Both the position numbers and the translations under genes were made by a program. This document shows positions 1 through 5,993 of a stretch of DNA of 11,529 bases, one piece after another. The stretch spans positions 1 through 11,529 of the forward strand of contig JAEWTW010000004.1 of the NCBI GenBank assembly GCA_023397655.1, written 5' to 3'. Source of the stretch: Bacillota bacterium. GTDB lineage: Bacteria > Bacillota > Clostridia > Christensenellales > SZUA-584. Numbering within the stretch: position 1 is the stretch's first letter; every line of letters begins with the position of its first letter. The notes beneath the pieces were generated by a model that saw only the letters and a list, made by a program, of their open reading frames with translations, ran no database searches and was not told the origin of the DNA.

Positions 1-11
1 GGCACGGTCGC

Positions 12-33
12 GGGCGGGCCAGGGGTCCCGCCC
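12..33. repeat. GC-rich intergenic hairpin
   Basis: A perfect 7-bp inverted repeat (GGGCGGG at 12-18, CCCGCCC at 27-33) flanks an 8-base loop. It lies downstream of the thioesterase gene on the minus strand. No T-run follows on the minus strand, so it is a weak terminator candidate; it resembles the short GC-rich palindromes dispersed between genes in Clostridia. Nothing else is recognisable in 1-122. Confidence 0.45.
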
Positions 34-122
34 CTACATTCGACGTATTTACGGTGTGCGTTGTAGGACAACATCGCGGGTGGGGATGGAATTCGCCTCT
101 ATGCTTGATACATACGAAACGC

Positions 123-593
123 CTACCGGCAGCCCACCTGCCGACGGCCTTCATAGGCGGCCTGCTCGCAGTCGAAGTCGTGCTTCTCCTCGTCCGTTTG
201 CGGGATCAGCGGCGGCACATGCGCCTTGCTGCCGTCCGGCGCCATTGCGACGAACGTGAGCTTGGCGACGTTGGTGACGATCACAGCGCCGGTGGAGAGG
301 TTCTCCGCGCGCGCCGTCACCTTGGCCTTCATGGAGGTTTTGCCCGTCCACACGAGCTTGGCTTCCACGCTCACCATCTCGCCCTGCCGCACGGGGTGGC
401 GGAATTCCAGCGCGTCCACGGCCACGGTGGCCACCTGGCAGTTGGAATGGCGCATGCAGCACAGCGCTCCGGCGATGTCCATCCAGTGCATCATCTGTCC
501 GCCCAGCAGATTGCCGAGCAGATTGGTCATGCCGGGCAGCACCAGCTCCGTCATCACGACCTTCGTTTCTTCTGGCGTCTTTCCCTGTGACAT
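123..593 (-). CDS. Acyl-CoA thioesterase (hotdog fold, YkhA/YciA-like)
   Basis: A 156-residue single-domain hotdog protein of the acyl-CoA hydrolase family, predicted to hydrolyse acyl-CoA thioesters to free acid and CoA in the cytoplasm. Visible family hallmarks are the NLLGNLLGGQMMHWMD segment (residues about 24-39), whose Asp after Trp-Met is the usual active-site acid on the central helix, then EFRHPVRQGEMV, the WTGKTSMKAKV strand, the NVAKLTFVAM strand and a VPPLIPQTDEEK tail. The length is normal for single-hotdog members, which act as oligomers. The ATG has a good ribosome site (AAAGGAG, about 7 bases upstream on the minus strand). It is monocistronic here and divergent from hsp20. Substrate chain length cannot be read from the sequence. 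Confidence 0.88.
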   Translation of the reverse strand: MSQGKTPEETKVVMTELVLPGMTNLLGNLLGGQMMHWMDIAGALCCMRHSNCQVATVAVDALEFRHPVRQGEMVSVEAKLVWTGKTSMKAKVTARAENLSTGAVIVTNVAKLTFVAMAPDGSKAHVPPLIPQTDEEKHDFDCEQAAYEGRRQVGCR

Positions 594-692
594 GCGCGCT
601 CTCCTTTGTTAGGTGGTATTTATTCCAACTTACCGCAAAACGGGCGATTCCGCAAGTGAAAACACCCGAGCGCTGACGCACAAAACTCTCCG

Positions 693-715
693 AAAAATTG
701 TAAAATAATTGTGAC
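693..715 (+). promoter_or_regulatory. WalR-box-like element upstream of hsp20 promoter
   Basis: The 17-base core TGTAAAATAATTGTGAC (699-715) fits the WalR/YycF consensus TGTWAH-N5-TGTWAH at 11 of 12 defined positions. It ends five bases before the -35 box. The whole 23-base element recurs at 10331-10353 with only two differences, upstream of the NlpC/P60 gene. The match and recurrence are seen directly; the regulator is inferred. Confidence 0.45.
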
Positions 716-720
716 TTCCG

Positions 721-749
721 TTGACGAAGCATAGGCTCTGTGCTATAAC
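721..749 (+). promoter_or_regulatory. SigA-type promoter of hsp20
   Basis: TTGACG (721-726), a 17-base spacer, and TATAAC (744-749) preceded by TGC, giving an extended -10. This is a near-consensus vegetative promoter. Its predicted start point falls just before the CIRCE operator, so repressor would block transcription initiation or early elongation. Confidence 0.85.
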
Positions 750-762
750 ATAATCGTAGGAA

Positions 763-789
763 TTAGCACTCAACGAACGAGAGTGCTAA
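763..789 (+). promoter_or_regulatory. CIRCE operator (HrcA binding site)
   Basis: TTAGCACTC (763-771), a 9-base spacer, then GAGTGCTAA (781-789): a perfect match to the CIRCE inverted repeat. HrcA repressor binds this site in Firmicutes, classically at groESL and dnaK operons. Placement ahead of an hsp20 gene means the small heat-shock protein is probably induced on heat or protein-folding stress together with GroEL. Confidence 0.97.
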
Positions 790-829
790 CAAAATGACAT
801 ATATAAACGATTGAAAGGAGTTGAACATT

Positions 830-1273
830 ATGGCAAACCTGATACCGTACGGAACAGGCAAAAGAGGGCTTGCAACCACAGGCTTTGAGGACTTCTACAA
901 CATGCTGGACGACTTCTTTACCGACCCGTGGTTGAGCGGCCGGCGCGTCCGTGAGGGCTTTAAGCTGGATGTGCAGCAGACCGATAAGGAATACCTGATT
1001 GAGGCGGAGCTGCCCGGCGTGAACAAGGAAGAGGTGTCGCTGGACCTGCGGGACGGCACGCTCAGCATTTCCGTGAACCGTGAGGAGAACGTGAACGAGG
1101 AGAAGAAAAACTACATCCACCGCGAGCGCCGTGTGTCCTCGATGAGCCGCAGCGTGTACCTGGGGGATGTGGATGCCGACGCCGTGAGCGCCAAGCTGGA
1201 CAACGGCGTGCTGAAGATCTCCGTTCCCGTCAAGACGCCGGTGGACAGCACCCGGCGGATCGAAATCCAGTGA
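830..1273 (+). CDS. hsp20: Small heat-shock protein, Hsp20/alpha-crystallin family
   Basis: A 147-residue ATP-independent holdase chaperone that binds unfolding proteins in the cytoplasm. The N-terminal part has an FEDFYNMLDDFF segment, followed by the alpha-crystallin domain from about residue 40 (LDVQQTDKEYLIEAELPGV) to the signature AKLDNGVLKISVPV near residues 121-134. It ends with RRIEIQ, whose I-x-I is the usual oligomerisation motif. A TTG nine bases upstream (821) is in frame, but it abuts the ribosome site AAAGGAG (814-820), so the ATG at 830, spaced 9 bases, is the real start. It is monocistronic, closed by a terminator, and controlled by CIRCE plus possibly the upstream WalR-like element. 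Confidence 0.96.
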   Translation: MANLIPYGTGKRGLATTGFEDFYNMLDDFFTDPWLSGRRVREGFKLDVQQTDKEYLIEAELPGVNKEEVSLDLRDGTLSISVNREENVNEEKKNYIHRERRVSSMSRSVYLGDVDADAVSAKLDNGVLKISVPVKTPVDSTRRIEIQ

Positions 1274-1292
1274 GTCCTGACAATACTCATAT

Positions 1293-1336
1293 AAAAAGAG
1301 CGCCGCAACGGCATTGCCCGAGCGGTGTTCTTTTTT
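1293..1336 (+). terminator. Rho-independent terminator of hsp20
   Basis: The arm starting AAAAAGAGCGCCGC (1293-1306) pairs with GCGGTGTTCTTTTT (1322-1335), with two G-T wobbles, and the 3' arm runs into a T-tract. A 15-base loop carries a smaller nested GC pairing. It lies 19 bases after the hsp20 stop. Confidence 0.9.
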
Positions 1337-1388
1337 ATACGCCGCGTTCTGCATGACAGCAGGGGCGAAAAGGAATGCATCGTAACAA

Positions 1389-1575
1389 GCCTCCCTCGGA
1401 TGAGGGAGGTGTCAGGCATAGCCTGACGGAAGGAGTGAACTGCGCAACAGATTCAGAGATTTAGTACATATGGGAGCCCACTTGTTGTGACGGATACTGA
1501 TGTGCGGGAAGTCGCTGCAAAGTGGTATCCCTCCCTCAGTCGCCTTCGGCGACAGCTCCCTCATTTGAGGGAGCC
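1389..1575. repeat. Palindromic MITE-like element, copy A1
   Basis: Starts with hairpin CCTCCCTC-GGAT-GAGGGAGG, then GTCAGGC-ATA-GCCTGAC; ends with GTCGCC-TTC-GGCGAC, then CTCCCTC-ATTT-GAGGGAG. The middle (about 1450-1510) is diverged and some 20 bases longer than in the other copies. Confidence 0.8.
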
Positions 1576-1607
1576 AATCAGAACACCGCATACAACGCGC
1601 ATCAGAA

Positions 1608-1782
1608 GGGGATGCTTCACTGCGCTCTGCATGACAGCATGGGTGAGGAGGGTACCCCACCACGCTCCTTGTCACTTTCATGTCATTCCGAGCTTGCGAT
1701 ACCCCATTCGAGGCACAGGTGAATCCCGTGGCATGCGCACCTCATAAGGGGATGCTTCGCTGCGCTCTGCATGACAGCAGGG
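1608..1782. repeat. Element B, copy 1
   Basis: Bounded at both ends by direct copies of the 29-base core (1611-1639 and 1751-1779). The interior holds the TGTCATTCCGAGC motif at 1681-1693 and a conserved run around CATTCGAGGCACAGGTGAAT. Almost identical to 2253-2429. Confidence 0.75.
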
Positions 1783-1797
1783 ATGCATCGCAACCAA

Positions 1798-1962
1798 GCC
1801 TCCCTCAGATGAGGGAGGTGTCGGGCATAGCCTGACGGAAGGAGTGAACCGCACAACAGGAGCAAAGATATAGCGCATACCCACTGATGTGCGGGGAAAC
1901 CGCTACAACGATGTATCCCTCCCTCAGTCACCAGCGGTGACAGCTCCCTCTTCAGAGGGAGC
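1798..1962. repeat. Palindromic MITE-like element, copy A2
   Basis: Same four-hairpin plan as A1, but the third hairpin is GTCACC-AGC-GGTGAC instead of GTCGCC-TTC-GGCGAC. Differs from A4 by about three substitutions over 163 bases. Confidence 0.8.
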
Positions 1963-2056
1963 AAATTAGAATACCGCATACAACGCGCATCAGAAGGGGA
2001 TGCTTCACTGCGCTCTGAATGACAGCAGGGACGAAAGGGGAATGCATCGCAACCAA

Positions 2057-2222
2057 GCCTCCCTCGGATGAGGGAGGTGTCAGGCATAGCCTGACGGAAG
2101 GAGTGAACCGCGCAATAGGAGCTAAGATATAGCGCATACCCACTGATGTGCCGAGAAACCGCTACAACGATGTATCCCTCCCTCAGTCGCCTTCGGCGAC
2201 AGCTCCCTCTTCAGAGGGAGCC
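2057..2222. repeat. Palindromic MITE-like element, copy A3
   Basis: Complete 166-base copy with intact hairpins at both ends and the GTCGCC-TTC-GGCGAC version of hairpin three, as in A1. Confidence 0.8.
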
Positions 2223-2252
2223 AATCAGAATCCCCCGTACAGTGCACTAGCA

Positions 2253-2429
2253 GGGGTATGCTTCGCTGCGCTCTGCATGACAGCATGGGTGAGGAGGATG
2301 CCCCGCCACGCTCCTTGTCACTTTCGTGTCATTCCGAGCTTGCGATACCCCATTCGAGGCACAGGTGAATCCCGTGGCATGCGCACCTCATAAGGGGATG
2401 CTTCGCTGCGCTCTGCATGACAGCAGGGA
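2253..2429. repeat. Element B, copy 2
   Basis: Near-identical to 1608-1782, about 645 bases apart, with the 29-base core at both ends. It is followed by a 13-base longer linker before A4. Confidence 0.75.
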
Positions 2430-2454
2430 CGAAAGGGGAAGGCATCGCAACCAA

Positions 2455-2620
2455 GCCTCCCTCGGATGAGGGAGGTGTCGGGCATAGTCTGACGGAAGGA
2501 GTGAACCGCACAACAGGAGCAAAGATATAGCGCATACCCACTGATGTGCGGGGAAACCGCTACAACGATGTATCCCTCCCTCAGTCACCAGCGGTGACAG
2601 CTCCCTCTTCAGAGTGAGCC
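2455..2620. repeat. Palindromic MITE-like element, copy A4
   Basis: Near-identical to A2, but its last hairpin arm reads GAGTGAG rather than GAGGGAG, breaking one pair. It is the copy closest to the iscR promoter. Confidence 0.8.
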
Positions 2621-2735
2621 ACCGCATACAGTGCACCTCAGAAGGGGATGCTTCACTGCGCTCTGAATGACAGCAGGGACCAGGGTGCTTTGTGCTGCGA
2701 TTCTGTTTAGCGTCTCGATGAGTGCCAAGTTTTTC

Positions 2736-2764
2736 TTGACAAACGCCGCACAAAGTCCTACTAT
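2736..2764 (+). promoter_or_regulatory. Promoter of the iscR-iscS-iscU operon
   Basis: TTGACA (2736-2741), a perfect -35, then a 17-base spacer and TACTAT (2759-2764, 4 of 6). An overlapping TATAAA at 2762-2767 would need a 20-base spacer. It lies about 80 bases before the iscR start. Confidence 0.7.
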
Positions 2765-2765
2765 A

Positions 2766-2788
2766 AATCCGATGAAAAGCATCGGATT
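2766..2788 (+). promoter_or_regulatory. Perfect inverted repeat at the iscR transcription start; candidate operator
   Basis: AATCCGATG (2766-2774), spacer AAAAG, CATCGGATT (2780-2788). It overlaps the downstream edge of the -10 and the expected start point, the right place for repression. Rrf2 dimers bind dyad sites of this size, so autoregulation by IscR is the simplest reading. A 5'-leader hairpin is the alternative. Confidence 0.5.
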
Positions 2789-2846
2789 AACTTGCCGCGC
2801 CTCATAGGTATGCCGCGCGGAGAGCATAATATTGAGGAGAATTGCG

Positions 2847-3290
2847 TTGATCATCTCGACAAAAGGGCGCTACGGCCTTCGCGCGATGTTCGAGCTGGCC
2901 AAGGCTTATGGCGAGGGCCCTTTGAGCCTGCGCCAGATAGCCGAGGCACAGGCGCTGCCGGAACCGTATCTGGAGCAGATATTTCCTGCGCTCAAAAAGG
3001 CGGGGCTGGTGGACGCGCGGCGCGGGGCGGGCGGCGGCTATGGTCTGGCGCTGCCGCCGGACGAGATATCCGTGGGCAGCGTGCTGGTGGCGCTGGAGGG
3101 CGAGCTGACACCTGCCGAGTGCGCGGGCAGCGACGCTTGCTGCGAGAACGCGGGCTGCTGCACGACGCATGTCATCTGGCAGCGCATATACGACGGCATC
3201 AACGGCGTGATCTACGGCATCACGCTGCAGGACATGCTGGACGACGACAAGCGGATGGGCGCACAGCCGCCGCAGGAAAAAAGGTGTTAA
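2847..3290 (+). CDS. iscR: Rrf2-family transcriptional regulator, IscR-like
   Basis: A 147-residue winged-helix regulator that probably controls iron-sulfur biogenesis according to cluster supply. The N-terminus (STKGRYGLRAMFELA) and the recognition region LPEPYLEQIFPALKKAGLV, followed by a glycine-rich wing RRGAGGGYGLA, are typical. Cysteines at 92, 98 and 104, with His108, follow the cluster-ligand pattern of E. coli IscR (Cys92, Cys98, Cys104, His107); extra cysteines at 99 and 105 make the exact ligand set uncertain. The TTG at 2847 is chosen because GAGGAGA (2834-2840) lies at proper spacing and it aligns with the family N-terminus; a TTG at 2832 lies too close to any such site. The gene is followed after three bases by iscS. 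Confidence 0.93.
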   Translation: MIISTKGRYGLRAMFELAKAYGEGPLSLRQIAEAQALPEPYLEQIFPALKKAGLVDARRGAGGGYGLALPPDEISVGSVLVALEGELTPAECAGSDACCENAGCCTTHVIWQRIYDGINGVIYGITLQDMLDDDKRMGAQPPQEKRC

Positions 3291-3293
3291 CGA

Positions 3294-4466
3294 ATGGGAA
3301 TCTATCTGGATCATGCCGCGACGACGTACACGGACAAAGCTGTGTTTGAGGAGATGCGGCCCTACTTTGAGGAATATTACGGCAACCAGTCCAGCCAGCA
3401 TGGCTTCGGGCGGCTGGCGGAGAAGGCGGTGCACACGGCGCGCGCGCAGGTCGCGGCGCTGATCGGTGCGGACGCGACGGACGTGTACTTCACGTCGGGC
3501 GGCACCGAGAGCGACAACTGGGCGATCAAGGGCGTCGCGGAGGCGGCGGGCAGCGGGCATATCATCACCAGCACGGTGGAGCACCACGCGGTGCTGGACA
3601 CGTGCAAGTATCTGCGGTCGCGCGGGTTTGAGGTGACGTATCTGCCGGTGGACGAGCTGGGGCGCGTGCGCGCGGAGGACGTGGCGCAGGCCATCCGCCC
3701 GGACACCATACTCATCAGCATCATGACAGCGAACAACGAGACGGGCACCATCATGCCCATCGCCGAGATCGGCAGGATCGCGCGGGAGAACGACGTGCTG
3801 TTTCACACCGACGCGGTGCAGGCGGTGGGGCATATCCCGATCAGCGTGAACGCGCTGGATGTGGACCTGCTGTCGCTGAGCGCCCACAAGTTTTACGGCC
3901 CCAAGGGCATCGGCGCGCTGTATGTGCGCGCGGGCACACCGCTGGGCAAGTTCATGCACGGCGGCGGCCACGAGAAGGACATGCGCGCGGGTACGCTCAA
4001 CACGCCGGGCATCGTGGGCCTCGGCGCGGCGGCGGCTTTGGCGCTTGAAGATATGGACAAGAATGCGGCGCACGAGGCGGCGCTGAGCAAACGGCTGGCG
4101 GACGCGCTGCTGCAGCTGCCCGAAACGCAGCTGAACGGCGACGCGGAAAACAAGCTGCCCGGCCACATCAACATCAGCTTCGGCGGCATCGAAGGCGAGG
4201 CGCTGCTGACGCATCTGGATCTCGACGACATCGCGGTGTCCACCGGCTCCGCCTGCTCGTCCGGCTCCACCAAACCCTCATACGTACTCAAGGCGATGGG
4301 GCTTTCCACCGAGGAGGCGCGCGGCGCGGTCCGCATGACGCTGGGTCGGGAAAACACGGAAGCCCAGATCGATGAGGTCATAGAAAAAACATCGGCAGCG
4401 GTGAAGCGGCTGCAGGCGTTGTCGCCGCTGTTCGCTCAGCGCCGGGAAAAGGGGACTTATGTATAA
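3294..4466 (+). CDS. iscS: Cysteine desulfurase, IscS/NifS class
   Basis: A 390-residue PLP enzyme that removes sulfur from L-cysteine as a protein persulfide and passes it to IscU or thiolation partners. Landmarks: LDHAATT at the N-terminus, SGGTESDN in the PLP phosphate region, VEHHAVLD with the PLP-stacking His97, MTANNETG, HTDAVQAVGH, SAHKFYGPKG with Schiff-base Lys199, and STGSACSSGS carrying catalytic Cys321 on the mobile loop. The length and motifs are complete. The ATG at 3294 follows the iscR stop by three bases, with an AAGGTG ribosome site inside the iscR end. Its last codons overlap the iscU start by eight bases, so the two are probably translationally coupled. Confidence 0.97.
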   Translation: MGIYLDHAATTYTDKAVFEEMRPYFEEYYGNQSSQHGFGRLAEKAVHTARAQVAALIGADATDVYFTSGGTESDNWAIKGVAEAAGSGHIITSTVEHHAVLDTCKYLRSRGFEVTYLPVDELGRVRAEDVAQAIRPDTILISIMTANNETGTIMPIAEIGRIARENDVLFHTDAVQAVGHIPISVNALDVDLLSLSAHKFYGPKGIGALYVRAGTPLGKFMHGGGHEKDMRAGTLNTPGIVGLGAAAALALEDMDKNAAHEAALSKRLADALLQLPETQLNGDAENKLPGHINISFGGIEGEALLTHLDLDDIAVSTGSACSSGSTKPSYVLKAMGLSTEEARGAVRMTLGRENTEAQIDEVIEKTSAAVKRLQALSPLFAQRREKGTYV

Positions 4467-4827
4467 CGAGAAGGTGCTGGAGCATTTCAAGGACCCGCAC
4501 AACGTGGGGCAGATGGACGACCCGGACGGCTTTGCCGAGGTGGGCAGCAGCGAATGCGGCGACACCATGGCGATGTATATCCGTGTGAAGGACGGCCGCA
4601 TCGACGACATCAAATACCGCACTTACGGCTGCTGCGCGGCCATTGCGTCGTCCAGCATCGCCACCGACATGGTGAAGGGCAAGAGTGTGGACGAGGCGGA
4701 CGCGATCACCAAAGCGGCCATCGTGGAGGAGCTGGGCGGTTTGCCGGATAAAAAGGTGCACTGCTCGCTGATGGTGGAGGACGCCATACACGCCGCCATC
4801 GCGGATTATCGGTCAAAAAGCAAGTAA
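4459..4827 (+). CDS. iscU: Iron-sulfur cluster scaffold protein, IscU/NifU N-terminal type
   Basis: A 122-residue scaffold on which Fe-S clusters are built with sulfur from IscS. It begins with the family's YNEKVLEHFKDPHNVG. Three conserved cysteines are present: Cys33 in SSECGDTM with Asp35, Cys58 in TYGCCAAIASSS, and Cys102 in VHCSLMVEDAI. Position 59 is an additional Cys where many homologues have Gly. There is no C-terminal NifU (Nfu) domain. The ATG lies inside the iscS end, with GGGAAAAGGGG just upstream. No chaperone (hscA/B) or ferredoxin gene follows, consistent with the short clostridial iscR-iscS-iscU arrangement. Confidence 0.95.
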   Translation: MYNEKVLEHFKDPHNVGQMDDPDGFAEVGSSECGDTMAMYIRVKDGRIDDIKYRTYGCCAAIASSSIATDMVKGKSVDEADAITKAAIVEELGGLPDKKVHCSLMVEDAIHAAIADYRSKSK

Positions 4828-4913
4828 TGGAAAACATACCCTGTGATATATTTGACGCTTCCTGCACAAACTACCAACAGAAAATGACCGTTTGAAAGGA
4901 GTGTTTGTATATC

Positions 4914-5078
4914 ATGAGAGGACATATGGTGGTGGGCATGCTGGCCGGCAGCATTATCGGGGCTGCGGCGGCGGTGATCGCGTTGCCGTACATTCAGCCG
5001 CAGATCAAGCGCGCTATGCGCAAAGGGCGCAATATGGTTCATGCCCAAGTGGACAAGATGACGGAACCGTTGAGCTGA
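4914..5078 (+). CDS. Small YtxH-like single-pass membrane protein
   Basis: A 54-residue protein. A glycine/alanine-rich membrane segment spans residues about 6-25 (VVGMLAGSIIGAAAAVIALP), followed by a basic amphipathic tail (PQIKRAMRKGRNMVHAQVDKM). This is the plan of YtxH/DUF3918-type small proteins often found after clostridial iscU genes; no biochemical role can be read. AAAGGAG (4895-4901) lies 12 bases before the ATG, slightly long; a TTG at 4905 is too close to the site to be preferred. It starts 86 bases after iscU and is closed by a terminator at 5161. Confidence 0.75.
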   Translation: MRGHMVVGMLAGSIIGAAAAVIALPYIQPQIKRAMRKGRNMVHAQVDKMTEPLS

Positions 5079-5083
5079 CGGGA

Positions 5084-5137
5084 GCCTGACAGAGCAGGCG
5101 GGTAACGGGCAGGGGAGCGTGACAGCTCCGGCCTGCC
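5084..5137 (+). ncRNA. Structured 3' untranslated segment (two hairpins)
   Basis: GCCTG/CAGGC (5084-5099) forms a small hairpin. GGCAGG-GGAGC (5108-5118) pairs with GCTCC-GG-CCTGCC (5125-5137) around a 6-base loop, with a GG bulge. Neither is followed by T-residues, so they precede rather than form the terminator. The segment could stabilise the operon mRNA or be a processed 3' RNA; no known family is recognised. Confidence 0.3.
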
Positions 5138-5160
5138 GGACGAGGATAATGTTTCTTTCA

Positions 5161-5191
5161 AACAAAGCCGGGATTCCGGCTTTTTGTTTTT
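5161..5191 (+). terminator. Rho-independent terminator of the isc operon
   Basis: AAAGCCGG (5164-5171), loop GATT, CCGGCTTT (5176-5183), then TTGTTTTT. A perfect 8-bp stem with a T-tract. It also marks the end of the GC-rich block before the AT-rich cassette. Confidence 0.92.
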
Positions 5192-5282
5192 GGCGGGGGA
5201 GAGGTGGTGGGGGGAGTGAGTGGCAAATAGAGAGAGCTATGACTACAAGTGGGAAGAGACACGTTTGATAGTGCAGGTATAG

Positions 5283-5387
5283 GCCAGTCAAATAGGTGGA
5301 GATTTTGGGCACACTACTACTAATATTATTGAACTACCAGCCGAAGACGAACACACAAGAGAACTTAAGAAACATTTATGCCTTTGA
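5283..5387 (+). pseudogene. Possible C-terminal coding remnant at the cassette edge
   Basis: Between the terminator and the minus-strand membrane gene (5192-5364) there is no intact gene. A 34-codon open stretch, from just after a stop at 5280 to the TGA at 5385, reads like a charged helical protein end (NIIELPAEDEHTRELKKHLC). It has no start codon or ribosome site and overlaps the 3' end of the convergent gene by 23 bases. It may be the debris of a gene broken when the AT-rich cassette arrived, or chance. The family is not recognised. Confidence 0.2.
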
Positions 5388-5955
5388 TAATTAATTCATC
5401 CTTGTACATTTCTGCTATTTTAAATTTCATATAACAACAAAATGAACTAACTTTGTCTCTTATATCGTATTCAGTTATTAAATCATCATACTGTTCCTTA
5501 AGTAAGTTTTTATAATCTGGCAACTTTGAACCATCAGAATGATTACTAATGAATAAATGTAAATTATCATACATTTCAATATATTTTGGAAATAATGAAC
5601 AGAAAATTAGGCCATTTTTCGTATATGCAATGATTTTTTCATGAGTAATCTCACATCCAGCGGTTGATTCAATAAAGAAATCCAAGAAGAATATCAAATT
5701 TGAATATTTCTTTTCGAAAAGCTCTAAAAACATGGATTGTTGAAACTGTTTTCTTGTTTCTTCAAGTGTCTTGTCACTTAACTCCTTTGTTTGCTTAAGT
5801 GTTCTTATGCCGAGGTAAATAGAAAAACCGAAGCCTAAAAATGCTAGAATGGCAATAATAGCATTAATAGAATCACTAGTACTCATCCCAAATAAACTAA
5901 ATTCTTTAGTAACAGCTTCTTCCGTTGATGCAAATATAATATTTATGATAATCAC
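5365..5955 (-). CDS. Single-pass membrane protein, abortive-infection-like; partner of PIN nuclease
   Basis: A protein of up to 196 residues, function not established. After a short N-terminus there is one clear membrane helix (about residues 29-51, AIIAILAFLGFGFSIYLGI), a basic Lys/Gln/Glu-rich coiled-coil-like stretch (52-80, TLKQTKELSDKTLEETRKQF) and a cytoplasmic alpha-helical domain with FLELFEKKYSNL. This order recalls putative phage abortive-infection (AbiC-like) and DUF4760-type proteins, though no diagnostic motif fixes the family. The start is uncertain: the GTG at 5955 sits inside an excellent ribosome site, GGGGGTGAT, while the ideally spaced codon is ATA; the first ATG is codon 24, just before the helix. 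It follows the PIN gene by 38 bases on the same strand, so the two form an operon. Codons and bases are far more AT-rich than in flanking genes. Confidence 0.7.
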   Translation of the reverse strand: MIIINIIFASTEEAVTKEFSLFGMSTSDSINAIIAILAFLGFGFSIYLGIRTLKQTKELSDKTLEETRKQFQQSMFLELFEKKYSNLIFFLDFFIESTAGCEITHEKIIAYTKNGLIFCSLFPKYIEMYDNLHLFISNHSDGSKLPDYKNLLKEQYDDLITEYDIRDKVSSFCCYMKFKIAEMYKDELIIKGINVS

Positions 5956-5993
5956 CCCCTAGCTATATACGCAATTATTGTTTCTAACAAAAA

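Larger units (their letters stand above)
1340..2690. repeat. Gene-free mosaic of intergenic repeats (A-B-A-A-B-A)
   Basis: About 1.35 kb without a credible gene, made of four copies of a palindromic element A and two of an element B, joined by short linkers. A 29-base core (GATGCTTCGCTGCGCTCTGC followed by ATGACAGCA, with few variants) occurs six times in full, beginning near 1611, 1751, 1999, 2259, 2398 and 2647, and once truncated near 1346-1362. A1 resembles A3, and A2 resembles A4, so an A-B-A block of roughly 650 bp appears to have duplicated. Open frames here give the low-complexity string HAERSEASP on the minus strand, a familiar spurious-protein signature of this repeat class. Confidence 0.9.

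Noticed and set aside
1389..2620. CRISPR array
   Set aside because: Repeats are too long (about 165-175 bp), few, and the intervening segments are themselves repeated; no cas genes.
1412..2753. Several minus-strand open frames of 63-134 codons within the repeat region
   Set aside because: They repeat the same HAERSEASP-type string, lie across palindromic elements, lack ribosome sites and recur with each repeat copy; they are by-products of the repeats.
2802..4214. 470-codon open frame on the minus strand opposite iscR and iscS
   Set aside because: Opposite two fully recognisable genes in GC-rich DNA; composition is Arg/His/Ala-rich without motifs, typical of an antisense shadow.
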